Shown here: in pieces, positions 19,001 through 27,682 of the stretch
How the letters are laid out: every line of letters starts with the position of its first letter
How positions within the stretch are numbered: position 1 is the stretch's first letter
Origin: Aquella oligotrophica
Lineage (GTDB): Bacteria; Pseudomonadota; Gammaproteobacteria; Burkholderiales; UBA11063
Reading direction: 5' to 3'
Length of the DNA: 64,000 nt
NCBI RefSeq assembly: GCF_002892535.1
Contig: NZ_CP024847.1
Span: 1,860,001-1,924,000, forward strand
Notes under the pieces: model-generated
What the model was told of the DNA's origin: nothing
The model's input: the letters and a program-made list of their open reading frames with translations, nothing else
Database searches by the model: none
Position numbers and translations under genes: made by a program

Positions 19001-19125
19001 TTCAAGCTAAAATGCGGCAAGTAGTTCGTAGATTATTGGCAAAATATGGCTATCCGCCGGATAAAAGTAGGCTTGCTGTTGAACAGGTCATGCAGCAAGC
19101 CCGTGCAATGTGTGAGGAGTTGTAA
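16009..19125 (+). CDS. hsdR: Type I restriction-modification system, restriction/translocation subunit HsdR
   Basis: A 1038-residue motor and nuclease subunit. The N-terminal PD-(D/E)xK nuclease is visible as RPDIIIFVNGLPLVVIELKSS around residues 140-160. The SF2 helicase motor follows: Walker A TQGSGKSLSM near 300, DEAH box VDEAHRSQYG near 405, motif III FTGTPI near 450, and a later motif ARVNRVFKDK near 675. The C-terminal helical domain binds the methylase core. The ATG at 16009 is preferred over the TTG immediately before it. No frameshift is seen, so restriction should be active. It is separated from hsdS by two kwa-like genes and a lipoprotein gene. Confidence 0.93.
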   Translation: MTIFTETDLEQATLEWLEELGVNTANGSDLAPEGTYPERKSYSDIVLLDRLRATLVTLNPHLPADSIDDAIRQITTPVSPSLIVNNQAFHKLITDGIDVAIREDSGTIRYDKAALFDFNNPQNNDWLAVNQFTVIEGKNEKRPDIIIFVNGLPLVVIELKSSSNESVGISEAYNQLQTYKETIPSLFHYNCALIISDGINARIGALTASYERFMLWRTIDGIEVAPLSIPQLEVLLRGIFTKEIFLDLIKNFILFQSDGDNTYKILAGYHQFHAVNKALKSTISAASIGGDQRAGVIWHTQGSGKSLSMAFYAGKLIASRELKNPTIVVITDRNDLDDQLYATFVKSKDILRQSPEQASNRAELRCLLNRESGGVIFTTIHKFSPTEDNDTMPILTNRHNVIVIVDEAHRSQYGFSAEITNGKNPAAVKYGYAKYMRDSLPNASYIGFTGTPIELSDKNTQAVFGDYIDIYDMTRAVEDGTTVRIYYESRIAKLELPDKVKELLDEEYDEITEYQEQSQREQLKSKWSRLEAIVGAESRIKLVARDLVEHWEERQASQESIPGKAMIVAMSRRIAIALYNEIIRLRPDWHSDDLNKGAIKVVMTGSSADDPSWQKYIGTKQTRDTIANRMKNNDDELKIVIVRDMWLTGFDVPSMNTIYVDKPMSGHNLMQAIARVNRVFKDKQGGLVVDYIGIAENLKQALSNYTENDRNTAGIDTSVASDLLIEKLDLIHELLHGCDYNGFRSDKATVRMQSIVATVDYVISLRDERKKDYLKLVTELAKAFSLCATTDIAAKHNLEVGFHKAVKAGIIKMIPEADKKKTGAQLDAQINQLISKSLVSNEVVDILGAVGLDKQNIAILSDEFLEEVRRMPHKNLAVELLNKLLAGKVKNIARKNLIQSKRFSEKLESSIKKYQNRTIETTQVILELIELAKQINEGINKGSETGLTDDEIAFYDALADNQSASEVLGDDTLRQIAKELTRAIKNEMSVDWWIRESVQAKMRQVVRRLLAKYGYPPDKSRLAVEQVMQQARAMCEEL

Positions 19126-19128
19126 ATC

Positions 19129-19314
19129 TTAGCCTATTCTCTTTATTGGAATACTTTTAAACTGGCGAACTTTATTTTCGTTACAACCGCTACTACAACT
19201 AGAGCAACCATTACTAGAACAACCGCCTGATGATTTTCTAAAAGTCTTATAAAGAAAAACTGATGCAAGAGCAACTATTATTCCCATGCTACAAAAATCA
19301 ATTAAATTACCCAT
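19129..19314 (-). CDS. FeoB-associated Cys-rich membrane protein
   Basis: A 61-residue protein: one N-terminal transmembrane helix (about residues 3-20) followed by a cysteine-rich stretch with GGCSSNGCSSCSSGC and a basic tail. This is the pattern of the small FeoB-associated proteins found after feoB, thought to support ferrous iron uptake at the inner membrane. The ATG at 19314 is set by a strong GGAGG ribosome-binding site five bases before it. It lies 15 bases after the feoB stop and is convergent with hsdR. Confidence 0.8.
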   Translation of the reverse strand: MGNLIDFCSMGIIVALASVFLYKTFRKSSGGCSSNGCSSCSSGCNENKVRQFKSIPIKRIG

Positions 19315-19329
19315 ATCTTCCTCCAAATT

Positions 19330-21231
19330 CTAATGTATAAAGTGTTGTGCCAAATTAAATACTACCAATGACATTAAATAAGCAAGCATCATCTGGTAAA
19401 TAAACATGATTGTTGGCCATTGCCATGAGTTAGTCTCACGCTTAGCAACTGCCAGAGTTGAAATACATTGCGGAGCAAATACATACCAAGTAATAAGCGA
19501 TAACGCTGTTGGTAACGTCCATGCATGTTGTAATACAACAGTCAAACTTTCACGAATTGCATCATCATTGGCACCACTTAAAGCAAAAATAGTCGCAAGC
19601 ACAGACACAGCAACTTCACGCGCAGCCATACCCGGAATCAGAGCAACAACAATTTGCCAGTTAAATCCGATTGGTCTAAATAATGGCTCTAAAAATTTAC
19701 CAACAATACCAGCAACACTATAATCGATTGCCGGACCTGTCGCATGCTCTGGTGGTAAAGGAAATGAAGATAAAAACCAGATAACAATCATTACGGACAA
19801 AATTATTGTACCTGCCCGACGAAGAAAAGATTTAGCTGGCTTGATTAACTCCAGAATAACATTATACAAATTTGGTGCCTTATAGCTTGGCAACTCAAGA
19901 ATCAATGGCTGACGATCTCCCTTAAAGAAAAACGTCTTGAAGATAAATGCCATTATCAGTCCAAAAATAATACCTGCGGCAAAAAGGGCAAACATCACCA
20001 AGCCCTGTAAATTAGCAAAACCCCAGACTGTTTTAACTGGAATAAAAGCACTGATCAGCAAGGTATATACGGGAAGTCTGGCTGAACATGTCATCAGTGG
20101 CGCAATAAGAATAGTTACTAACCTATCCTTACGATTCTCGATTGTTCTCGTTGCCATAATACCAGGAATGGCACAGGCAAAACTAGAAAGAAGAGGGATA
20201 AAAGCACGCCCATGTAGCCCTACTCCACCCATCAACTTGTCCATAAGAAACGCAGCACGCGCCATATAGCCCGTATCTTCAAGTAAAATTATAAATAAGG
20301 AAATTGTAAGTATTTGCGGTAGAAAAACTATCACCGACCCAACACCCGCAACAATTCCATTAGCAATCAAGCTGACAAGAAAACTATTAGGGTTGAGTGC
20401 TGCCACATACGCCTGCAAGCTATCAAACATATCCTGCAACCACCCTTGTGGAATTGTAGCCCAACTAAATACAGCCTGAAACATACAAAATAGAATTGCG
20501 AGAAGGATAAATAGCCCTAAAACAGGATGAAGAAATAATTTATCAAGTCTGGCAGACCACAATGATGGCATGCCCTTACGTTTTTCTATTGCTTTTATTA
20601 TCGAATGAACTTCTTTATGATACTCTCTCACCATTTCACGATCAGGTTCCTGCCATTTATTAGCAGTAACTTCTAGTTGATTATATCTATCAACTTCAGC
20701 AACAAGATCAGTCACTCCGGATTTCTTTATGGCACAGGTAGGAATTACCGGGCAATTTAATAAGCTGGATAACTTCTCGACATCATATTCAAAGCCACGT
20801 AATTTTGCAAGATCTATCATATTGAGAGCAATTACCACTGGTATCCCAGTTTGTTTTAGCTCAAGCACAAGCCGTAAACTACCAGATAGATTGGTTGCAT
20901 CAACAACAGCCATTATTAGATCAATAGAATTTTCTTCTTTAAACTGATTAAATACTACATCACGGGTAACTCTTTCATCCGGGCTTCGCGAACGTAAGCT
21001 ATATGTTCCAGGTAAATCAACCAGCGTTACCAAGGTATTATTCGGCGTTTTAAAATAGCCGTGTTTTTTCTCCACTGTAACGCCAGAGTAATTTGCCACT
21101 TTCTGGCGACTACCCGTTAAGGCATTAAAAAGAGCTGTTTTTCCACAATTAGGTTTACCTACCAGTGCAATTCTCAGATGTTTGCTATTTTCAAGATTTA
21201 TTTCACTGTTTGTATTAGCTGCTATACTCAT
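19330..21231 (-). CDS. feoB: Ferrous iron transport protein B
   Basis: A 633-residue inner-membrane Fe(II) transporter with an N-terminal G-domain. G1 reads GKPNCGKTALFNALTG, the switch region ANYSGVTVEKK, G3 DLPGTYSL and G4 NMIDLAK. Two Gate domains follow with multiple helices, including GRAFIPLLSSFACAIPGIMATR and MAAREVAVSVL. It is shorter than E. coli FeoB (773) but within the range of the family; the GDI spacer between G-domain and membrane part is compact. It lies two bases after feoA. Confidence 0.94.
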   Translation of the reverse strand: MSIAANTNSEINLENSKHLRIALVGKPNCGKTALFNALTGSRQKVANYSGVTVEKKHGYFKTPNNTLVTLVDLPGTYSLRSRSPDERVTRDVVFNQFKEENSIDLIMAVVDATNLSGSLRLVLELKQTGIPVVIALNMIDLAKLRGFEYDVEKLSSLLNCPVIPTCAIKKSGVTDLVAEVDRYNQLEVTANKWQEPDREMVREYHKEVHSIIKAIEKRKGMPSLWSARLDKLFLHPVLGLFILLAILFCMFQAVFSWATIPQGWLQDMFDSLQAYVAALNPNSFLVSLIANGIVAGVGSVIVFLPQILTISLFIILLEDTGYMARAAFLMDKLMGGVGLHGRAFIPLLSSFACAIPGIMATRTIENRKDRLVTILIAPLMTCSARLPVYTLLISAFIPVKTVWGFANLQGLVMFALFAAGIIFGLIMAFIFKTFFFKGDRQPLILELPSYKAPNLYNVILELIKPAKSFLRRAGTIILSVMIVIWFLSSFPLPPEHATGPAIDYSVAGIVGKFLEPLFRPIGFNWQIVVALIPGMAAREVAVSVLATIFALSGANDDAIRESLTVVLQHAWTLPTALSLITWYVFAPQCISTLAVAKRETNSWQWPTIMFIYQMMLAYLMSLVVFNLAQHFIH

Positions 21232-21233
21232 AT

Positions 21234-21521
21234 TTATTTAGTTTCTAACTGGTTAACCAAAATAATCTCTGCTTCATTCCTGCGAATAGCAACAGTTATT
21301 TCACCATCATTTAGCTGCAATGCTATTGGATCTTTTTTTATCAATCCAAAATGCATAACCTTGATGCGCACACCCTCAATAATCCCAATCTCAAGCAGTC
21401 GGCGCTCAAGCTCACCTGCTTCAAGTTCAACATTATGTGGCAATAATGCCTCATCAATTTTTTCCACCACCCCAGACATCCCTACCTTTAGTTTTGCCAG
21501 AGATATTAATTTATTATCCAT
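21234..21521 (-). CDS. feoA: Ferrous iron transport protein A
   Basis: A 95-residue SH3-like cytoplasmic partner of FeoB. The family pattern is clear: SLAKLKVGMSGVVEKI at the start, LERRLLEIGIIEGVRIKVMHFG in the middle and a strand near the end with DGEITVAIRRNEAEIILV. The ATG at 21521 is used; the frame extends 13 codons further but those have no FeoA similarity. It is first in the feoAB unit, and a Fur-like box lies upstream at 21567. Confidence 0.9.
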   Translation of the reverse strand: MDNKLISLAKLKVGMSGVVEKIDEALLPHNVELEAGELERRLLEIGIIEGVRIKVMHFGLIKKDPIALQLNDGEITVAIRRNEAEIILVNQLETK

Positions 21522-21566
21522 AGTAAATAGCCATAATAACTGTATTTTATATAGGGACAATTATAC

Positions 21567-21585
21567 ATGAGAATGATTCGCAAAT
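21567..21585 (-). promoter_or_regulatory. Fur-like box upstream of feoA
   Basis: The bases ATGAGAATGATTCGCAAAT lie about 45 bases upstream of the feoA ATG. The left part matches the common half-site of Fur boxes (TGAGAATGATT); the right part is poorly matched. Placement before feoAB, a classic Fur target, supports it. The same 12-mer ATGAGAATGATT occurs before the LysR gene at 43557. Confidence 0.45.
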
Positions 21586-21783
21586 GCAACTATTTTTTAA
21601 ACTTTCTAATAATAAAAACATAAAGAATAACAGCAATCAATCATTCGTTATATAGTAGCATCTTCAGAATAAAAGAAAATGATACTTGTATTAAACCATA
21701 ACTAACGAATTATTGAAAAAATGACTAACACCAGATTTATGTTAAAATCTGATACTTAATAATAATGCCAAGAAATAGAGAAT

Positions 21784-22923
21784 ATGCTCCTAACAGATCC
21801 AGTTGCAATACTAGCTGAACTCATAAAGATGCCATCAGTAACACCAAACCAAGCTGGGACAATTGATTACATTGAAGAAATCATCCAAAAAATTGGTGGA
21901 GATATAAAAAGAGTTGATTCAAATGATACCACCAATCTATTAGCAACAATAGGAACAGGCAAAAAAATTCTGGCATTTGCTGGACACGTTGACGTAGTTC
22001 CTAGTGGTAGTCATGATAAATGGCTTAATGGTAGTCCTTTTGAATTACAAAGACATAATGATGAGCTCATTGGGCGCGGAGTAGTTGATATGAAAGGGGC
22101 TATCGCTGCTTTTCTTTCAGCCCTGATTGAATTCAATAATAAAGCAGCTCCTGAAGATTATCAAATAATGCTGATCATAACTTCTGATGAAGAAGGTCCT
22201 GCTACTGACGGCACTATCAAGATCGTCAAAAAACTGCAACAAGAAAAAGTTCAACTAGATTATTGTATAATTGGTGAACCAACAAGTAGCAAAGTATTTG
22301 GAGATACAATTAAAGTTGGTAGAAGAGGCTCACTAACTGGCGAATTAACAATTTTTGGTAAACAAGGGCATATCGCCTATCCTGATTTATGTATAAATCC
22401 GATTCACAAATCATTGGCAGCACTTAATGAATTGGTTCAAATTAAATGGGACGAAGGAAATCAACATTTCCCGCCAACTTCTCTTCAGTTTGCCAATCTA
22501 AATGCTGGCTTAGGTGTAACAAATGTAATACCTGGTCAATTAACTACCAATTTTAATTTCCGCTATAATACGGTTCATAACTCAGACTCTTTGATAAAAC
22601 AAACGGAAAGCATACTAAATAAATACCAGCTCCAATATACAATTAACTGGAAGCATTCAGCTAAACCATTTCTGACAAAAGTTGCTGGACTAGTCGATAT
22701 AGCGACTGAAGCAATTAGAGAAGTATGCAAGATTACCCCGGAACTAAAAACCGATGGTGGGACATCAGATGGAAGATTTTTAATTGATGTCAGCAATGAG
22801 TTAATTGAAATTGGTTTACTTAATGCAACAGCACATCAAATTAACGAAACAACTACTGTTAGTGATTTAACCCAGTTAACAGCAGTATATAATAGCATTT
22901 TACATAAGGCTTTTTATGGCTAA
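21784..22923 (+). CDS. dapE: Succinyl-diaminopimelate desuccinylase
   Basis: A 379-residue M20 metallopeptidase-family enzyme that releases succinate from N-succinyl-LL-diaminopimelate in lysine and peptidoglycan precursor synthesis. Metal-binding blocks are FAGHVDVVPSG near residue 67, GRGVVDMKGA near 100 (ligand Asp), and TSDEEGPATDG near 134 with the catalytic and ligand Glu pair. The C-terminal TDGGTSDGRF is typical of DapE. Length matches the family. It starts a dapE-pcnB-trmB unit with 8-base overlaps. Confidence 0.93.
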   Translation: MLLTDPVAILAELIKMPSVTPNQAGTIDYIEEIIQKIGGDIKRVDSNDTTNLLATIGTGKKILAFAGHVDVVPSGSHDKWLNGSPFELQRHNDELIGRGVVDMKGAIAAFLSALIEFNNKAAPEDYQIMLIITSDEEGPATDGTIKIVKKLQQEKVQLDYCIIGEPTSSKVFGDTIKVGRRGSLTGELTIFGKQGHIAYPDLCINPIHKSLAALNELVQIKWDEGNQHFPPTSLQFANLNAGLGVTNVIPGQLTTNFNFRYNTVHNSDSLIKQTESILNKYQLQYTINWKHSAKPFLTKVAGLVDIATEAIREVCKITPELKTDGGTSDGRFLIDVSNELIEIGLLNATAHQINETTTVSDLTQLTAVYNSILHKAFYG

Positions 22924-24268
22924 AAAAACTGTAACTGCGAGCAAACTCAATATTGACCGTACGATGGTTGATAAAGATGCGTTAACAGTAATCGAAAAAC
23001 TTCAGAGTAATGGTTTTGCAGCCTATATTGTTGGTGGTGGCATCCGCGATTTACTGCTAGGAAAAAAACCCAAGGATTATGATATTGTAACCGATGCTGA
23101 ACCCGAGAAAATCAGAAAAATCTTTAGTAGAAATTCGCTAATAATCGGGCGCCGCTTTAAACTGGTACATGTAATATTTGAACGTCATGATCCTGAGCGC
23201 AGTGCTAAAAATGGTTACCCGACATTTACCAAACATATTATTGAAGTTTCAACCTATAGAAGTAAAAAAGTTCATAATCATGCTGTAAGTGAGCACGGGC
23301 GGATTCTAGTTGATAATAACTATGGAACTATTAATGAAGATGCTTTTCGCCGCGATTTTACGATAAACGCACTATACTATGATCCAATTGCCGAAGTAGT
23401 TATTGACTATCATGATGGGATTAAGGATATTGAAAACAAAACATTACGCATAATAGGTAATCCTCACGAACGTTATCTGGAAGATCCAGTAAGGGTTTTA
23501 CGAGCGATTAGATTGTCTGAAAAACTAAATCTAGCCATTGATGAAAATACCTATATAAATTTTCGTAATGTAAAGCACCTCCTTATCAATGAGCCCAAAG
23601 GACGACTATTTGAAGAAATGGTTAAAATCCTCATGTCTGGAAGTTCAGTTAAAATCATAGTTGAATTACATGAACTCGGTTTACCAAGACGTGTGTTTAA
23701 TTTATTTGACAAGATTATGTTTCACGCAAGACCAGATGAATTTGCACTGGAAGTCATGCAAAGAACAGATAACCGAATAAATGATGGCGAAGATGTGTCC
23801 CTAATTTATATACTATCAGGACTTTTATGGCAAACAGTAAACCATTTCTGGGATCATGAGAAAGTCATTGGCGCCCATTTCCGTCAAGGACTTATTGATG
23901 CAATCGCTAAAACCAAAAATCTGATATTTAATAGCGGTATAACCCGAAATCTCTATACAGGAATGCGTGATATCTGGTTATTACAACTTGAATTTGAATA
24001 TCCAGGGATTACACGAATTGATCATCTCCTAAAACATAATCGATTTAGACAAGCACTACATTTGTTTAACTTACGCAATGATTTCCATCAAATTAATAAA
24101 GAAACACATGATTGGTGGGATAAATACTTGCTTGCTGAGGAAAATGAATTACGTCTTGAATTATTGAAAAAACTACCCAAGAGTGAAGAGCAAAAAACCA
24201 ATAAGAAAAAGAAACGCAAACGGCGCAAAAAAAGAAATACTAATGAGATAGAGAATTTTAATGAGTAA
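22916..24268 (+). CDS. pcnB: Polynucleotide adenylyltransferase (poly(A) polymerase I)
   Basis: A 450-residue class II nucleotidyltransferase that adds 3' poly(A) tails and promotes RNA decay. Motifs: VGGGIRDLLLG near residue 41, KPKDYDIVTDAEP with the catalytic acidic pair near 53, RRDFTINALYYDP near 146 and the ERYLEDPVRVLRAIR block near 184. The C-terminus is strongly basic (KKKKRKRRKKR), the usual RNA-binding tail of PcnB in beta- and gammaproteobacteria, which separates it from CCA-adding enzymes. Confidence 0.92.
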   Translation: MAKKTVTASKLNIDRTMVDKDALTVIEKLQSNGFAAYIVGGGIRDLLLGKKPKDYDIVTDAEPEKIRKIFSRNSLIIGRRFKLVHVIFERHDPERSAKNGYPTFTKHIIEVSTYRSKKVHNHAVSEHGRILVDNNYGTINEDAFRRDFTINALYYDPIAEVVIDYHDGIKDIENKTLRIIGNPHERYLEDPVRVLRAIRLSEKLNLAIDENTYINFRNVKHLLINEPKGRLFEEMVKILMSGSSVKIIVELHELGLPRRVFNLFDKIMFHARPDEFALEVMQRTDNRINDGEDVSLIYILSGLLWQTVNHFWDHEKVIGAHFRQGLIDAIAKTKNLIFNSGITRNLYTGMRDIWLLQLEFEYPGITRIDHLLKHNRFRQALHLFNLRNDFHQINKETHDWWDKYLLAEENELRLELLKKLPKSEEQKTNKKKKRKRRKKRNTNEIENFNE

Positions 24269-24947
24269 TGAGACTATTCAGCGGGAAATAAAGAGCTATG
24301 TTCTAAGGCAAGGCAAAATTACCCCAGGGCAAAAAAATGCCTTGGAACGTTATCTGCCTATTTATGGAATTAACTACCAACAGACAACTGTTGACCTTAA
24401 TAATTATTTTGGCAGAAGCAATAAAAGAGTAATTGAAATTGGCTTTGGAATGGGACATGCGACTTGGCAGATTGCAAAGAATAATCCAGATATAGATTAC
24501 CTAGGAATAGAAGTCCACTTACCAGGCGTTGGTGCCTTATTAATGCAATTAGAAGAACATAAAGTACAAAATCTGCGCGTTATTCGTCATGATGCTGTCG
24601 AAGTAATCAAAAATATGATTCCAGATAACTCAATTCACGGTTTTCACATATTTTTCCCTGATCCTTGGCATAAAAAACGCCATCATAAACGACGAATAAT
24701 CCAAGATCATTTTGTCGAATTATTAGCTCAAAAATTACATACAGGTGGATATATACATCTAGCTACTGATTGGGAAGATTATGCAATCTGGATGCTGGAG
24801 ATCCTAAATCGACAAAAATTATTAAAAAACAGTTCACCTAGTGGAGATTATATTGCTAGACCAGAGTATCGTCCACTTACCAAATTTGAAAATCGAGGAA
24901 TAAACCTCGGACATGGAGTGTGGGATCTAGTTTTTGAAAAAATCTAG
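24261..24947 (+). CDS. trmB: tRNA (guanine-N7-)-methyltransferase
   Basis: A 228-residue SAM-dependent enzyme making m7G46 in tRNA variable loops. It has SAM motif VIEIGFGMGHATW near residue 55, GIEVHLPGVGALL near 85 and the TrmB hallmark FHIFFPDPWHKKRHHKRRI near 131-149. The C-terminal TKFENRG block is present. The gene overlaps pcnB by 8 bases. No clear terminator follows before the convergent hemN gene. Confidence 0.95.
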   Translation: MSNETIQREIKSYVLRQGKITPGQKNALERYLPIYGINYQQTTVDLNNYFGRSNKRVIEIGFGMGHATWQIAKNNPDIDYLGIEVHLPGVGALLMQLEEHKVQNLRVIRHDAVEVIKNMIPDNSIHGFHIFFPDPWHKKRHHKRRIIQDHFVELLAQKLHTGGYIHLATDWEDYAIWMLEILNRQKLLKNSSPSGDYIARPEYRPLTKFENRGINLGHGVWDLVFEKI

Positions 24948-25071
24948 ATCCTAAAATTTGCCTTATCAAGCATAAAAGAGGATATCAAGGTAATAAATAT
25001 CTACCTTAGAATATAAACTGGCAAATACTGTTAACGGTACTAACTATCAATAACCTGAGTGGTAACGCTAA

Positions 25072-26466
25072 TTAAATGACTTTGGAATAGCGACTCTGGT
25101 CTCGCTGTTGGCGTAAATATTTGTCAAAAATCATTGCAACATTGCGAATCAGGAATCTACCTTTATTAGTAACAGTAAACTTGGAGCTATCAATCTCGAT
25201 TAGCCCTAACTCACTGATTTTTTGTAATTCAGGAATCTCATTCGCAAAATAATCAGAAAATTCTACTGCAAATTGTGATTCAATATTGGCAAATTCAACG
25301 CTAAACTGGCACATAATCTGCTGAATTACATAACGGCGGATAATATCGTCATTATCTAGTAATAGCCCACGTAAAATCGGCAACTGACCATTATCTAGAG
25401 TTAGATAATAACTATCGAGATCTTTTACATTCTGGTAGTAACTATTACCAATAAAACCAATTGAGGAAACGCCAAATGACAACATATGCGTATCTGCAAA
25501 AGTAGAATACCCCTGAAAATTTCGCTGTAAGCTACCATTTTCAAGTGCGATAGCCAATTCATCATCCGGCAAGGCAAAGTGATCCATACCAATAAATTTA
25601 TATCCGGCAACTGCTAGTTTTTCGACACTTTCCTGCAAAATTGTAAGTTTATCTTCACTCGATGGTAAATCTTCTTCTTTGATTCGGGTTTGTGACATAA
25701 ATAATTGAGGAATATGCGCATAGTTAAATAAAGCAATCCGAGCTGGTCTTACTTCTTTTATAACAGTATCAATAGTTTTAGCAAAGCCAGTTACCGTCTG
25801 CAACGGTAAACCATAAATAAGATCAATGCTAGTTGACTTAAACCCAAGCTGGTTGGCTTTATTAAGCACCCTTAAAGTATCCTCAAGAGGTTGAACTCGA
25901 TTCACTGCTTTCTGGACTTTGTAATCCAGATCCTGGACCCCAAGAGAAACCCGATTAAATCCCATACCATACAAGGCATCAACAAATTCATCTGTCACAT
26001 GCCTTGGATCAAGCTCCATTGCAATTTCTGAAACATTATTCAAATCAAAATACTGATGAACCAGTTGCATTATTGTCTCAACTTCATTTATTGCAAGCCA
26101 TGATGGAGACCCCCCACCAAAATGTAATTGGATAACAGGTAATCTTTTTCCATTCAATAGCTGTCCATATAGAGCAAATTCCTTTGCCAGATACTCCAGA
26201 TAAATGGTAATCTGATTCCGATTATTGGTAATTATCTTGTTACAGCCGCAATACAAGCAAAGAGTATTACAAAATGGTATGTGTATATATAAAGAAATTG
26301 CCTCATTAAAATCAGCAGTAAAGACTTTTTTTAACTGCTCCAGCTGGCTTTCGCGATTAAAATCAAACGAAAACCTATCGGCAGTTGGATAAGATGTATA
26401 ACGCGGAGCATTGGTCTGGCAGTTTTCAATTAACTTACGGTCAAATTCTATTTTATTATAATTCAT
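25072..26466 (-). CDS. hemN: Oxygen-independent coproporphyrinogen III oxidase
   Basis: A 464-residue radical SAM enzyme that decarboxylates coproporphyrinogen III to protoporphyrinogen IX without oxygen. The radical SAM cluster cysteines are in YIHIPFCNTLCLYCGCNK (CxxxCxxC), and the SAM-binding LHFGGGSPSWL and RVSLGVQDLD blocks follow. The N-terminal NAPRYTSYPTADRF is characteristic of true HemN rather than HemW. The ATG at 26466 is preferred to the TTG two codons upstream. The gene stands alone between trmB and a membrane-protein gene. Confidence 0.93.
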   Translation of the reverse strand: MNYNKIEFDRKLIENCQTNAPRYTSYPTADRFSFDFNRESQLEQLKKVFTADFNEAISLYIHIPFCNTLCLYCGCNKIITNNRNQITIYLEYLAKEFALYGQLLNGKRLPVIQLHFGGGSPSWLAINEVETIMQLVHQYFDLNNVSEIAMELDPRHVTDEFVDALYGMGFNRVSLGVQDLDYKVQKAVNRVQPLEDTLRVLNKANQLGFKSTSIDLIYGLPLQTVTGFAKTIDTVIKEVRPARIALFNYAHIPQLFMSQTRIKEEDLPSSEDKLTILQESVEKLAVAGYKFIGMDHFALPDDELAIALENGSLQRNFQGYSTFADTHMLSFGVSSIGFIGNSYYQNVKDLDSYYLTLDNGQLPILRGLLLDNDDIIRRYVIQQIMCQFSVEFANIESQFAVEFSDYFANEIPELQKISELGLIEIDSSKFTVTNKGRFLIRNVAMIFDKYLRQQRDQSRYSKVI

Positions 26467-26535
26467 TGTCAATGGTTGCTTAAATTAATATCCGAAATTA
26501 TATACTATCCAAGCAAAGGGCAACTAAATATGTTC

Positions 26536-27564
26536 TTAATCATGTGGACGTAATCTTTCTGGGAGTAAGTTGCTATAATGATTAACAAACTTACTCTCAA
26601 TTTTACTCCAGTAATATGCTAATAACATTATAAAAAAACCTGTAGCGACCAGAATAATTGAAAACCAGATACTATTTGGAGATAAGTCAGCAACAAACCA
26701 AAAAACACCAACAGCCCCTAAAATAGCAAAAAATCTTCTTTGCAAAATAACTGCCATCACCAACAGAAATAGATTAATCAAAAGATAAATCGTATGCCCT
26801 ATAATACTAAAACTATCATTAATAGCACTAAGCCCACCCCAAAAAGTTATTAATGCAAATAGAAATAACCAGAATAATTTTGCCGCTAATTTTTCATCTG
26901 CTTTATAGTCGATATAGGTTAATATGATTAGCTCCACCCCACCAAAAAGCATAGAAAACCATGCTCTGGCAATCAAATCAAACGTGGTAAGCCCGGATAA
27001 GATCTGAAATAGATCCATACTCAAATACCAAAGAGTAATGGAAACTGGAAATAAAATGAACCCTAGCTGATATCGATAGTATAAAGCTGCACCTGCAATT
27101 AAAGTAGCAAACTCCATTGGCAACCATGCTGCTTTTACAAGATAATGGTATTCTTTATAATGACTTAAATTTTGTGGTAGTAGGTGCATTAGTAACTGCA
27201 AATTATAGACTAACAAAGGCACATTGACTAAAGCAATTGCAGCCATTATACCAGCGGGTATGAATTGCCTTTTGTGAAAAGATAGATTTGTCAAAAACAG
27301 GCTGCCAGTAAAAAGGCAAAGGCTGATTAAAAGTAACGGTACTCCCTCCATATTATCCCAATTACTGCCAACAAATATTGTTAATGCAGATATCGTCAAC
27401 AATCCACCAAGATAATATAAAAGATGGGTAAATTTAAATTTAGTTATAGAATCATTGTCAGTTATGAATAATTCAAGAAGCTTTTTTGCTTGTGATTCTT
27501 CAAGCACCCCAGAAACTACCGCATTATTTAAAATATTTTGGATAGTCTTAAGATTAAAACTCAT
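26536..27564 (-). CDS. DUF2157-like multi-pass membrane protein
   Basis: A 342-residue protein with a short soluble N-terminus (about 1-45, including VVSGVLEESQAKKLLELF) followed by around ten hydrophobic helices from FTHLLYYLGGLLTISALTIFVGSNW onward to a charged C-terminus. The N-terminal helix plus a first TM pair ending in a Trp (SNWDNM) recalls DUF2157 proteins. Function unknown. The ATG at 27564 is chosen because GGAGG lies seven bases before it; a possible start seven codons earlier would precede the ribosome-binding site. Confidence 0.6.
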   Translation of the reverse strand: MSFNLKTIQNILNNAVVSGVLEESQAKKLLELFITDNDSITKFKFTHLLYYLGGLLTISALTIFVGSNWDNMEGVPLLLISLCLFTGSLFLTNLSFHKRQFIPAGIMAAIALVNVPLLVYNLQLLMHLLPQNLSHYKEYHYLVKAAWLPMEFATLIAGAALYYRYQLGFILFPVSITLWYLSMDLFQILSGLTTFDLIARAWFSMLFGGVELIILTYIDYKADEKLAAKLFWLFLFALITFWGGLSAINDSFSIIGHTIYLLINLFLLVMAVILQRRFFAILGAVGVFWFVADLSPNSIWFSIILVATGFFIMLLAYYWSKIESKFVNHYSNLLPERLRPHD

Positions 27565-27682
27565 CAAACTTCCTCCTAAAACCATCCATTATTTTATTAT
27601 GTAAATAAATTAGAATGAAGATAATTGGGGGCACACTAGGTACAAAGCAATAACCAAAAAGCTTCAATCTATTTTAGTATTG

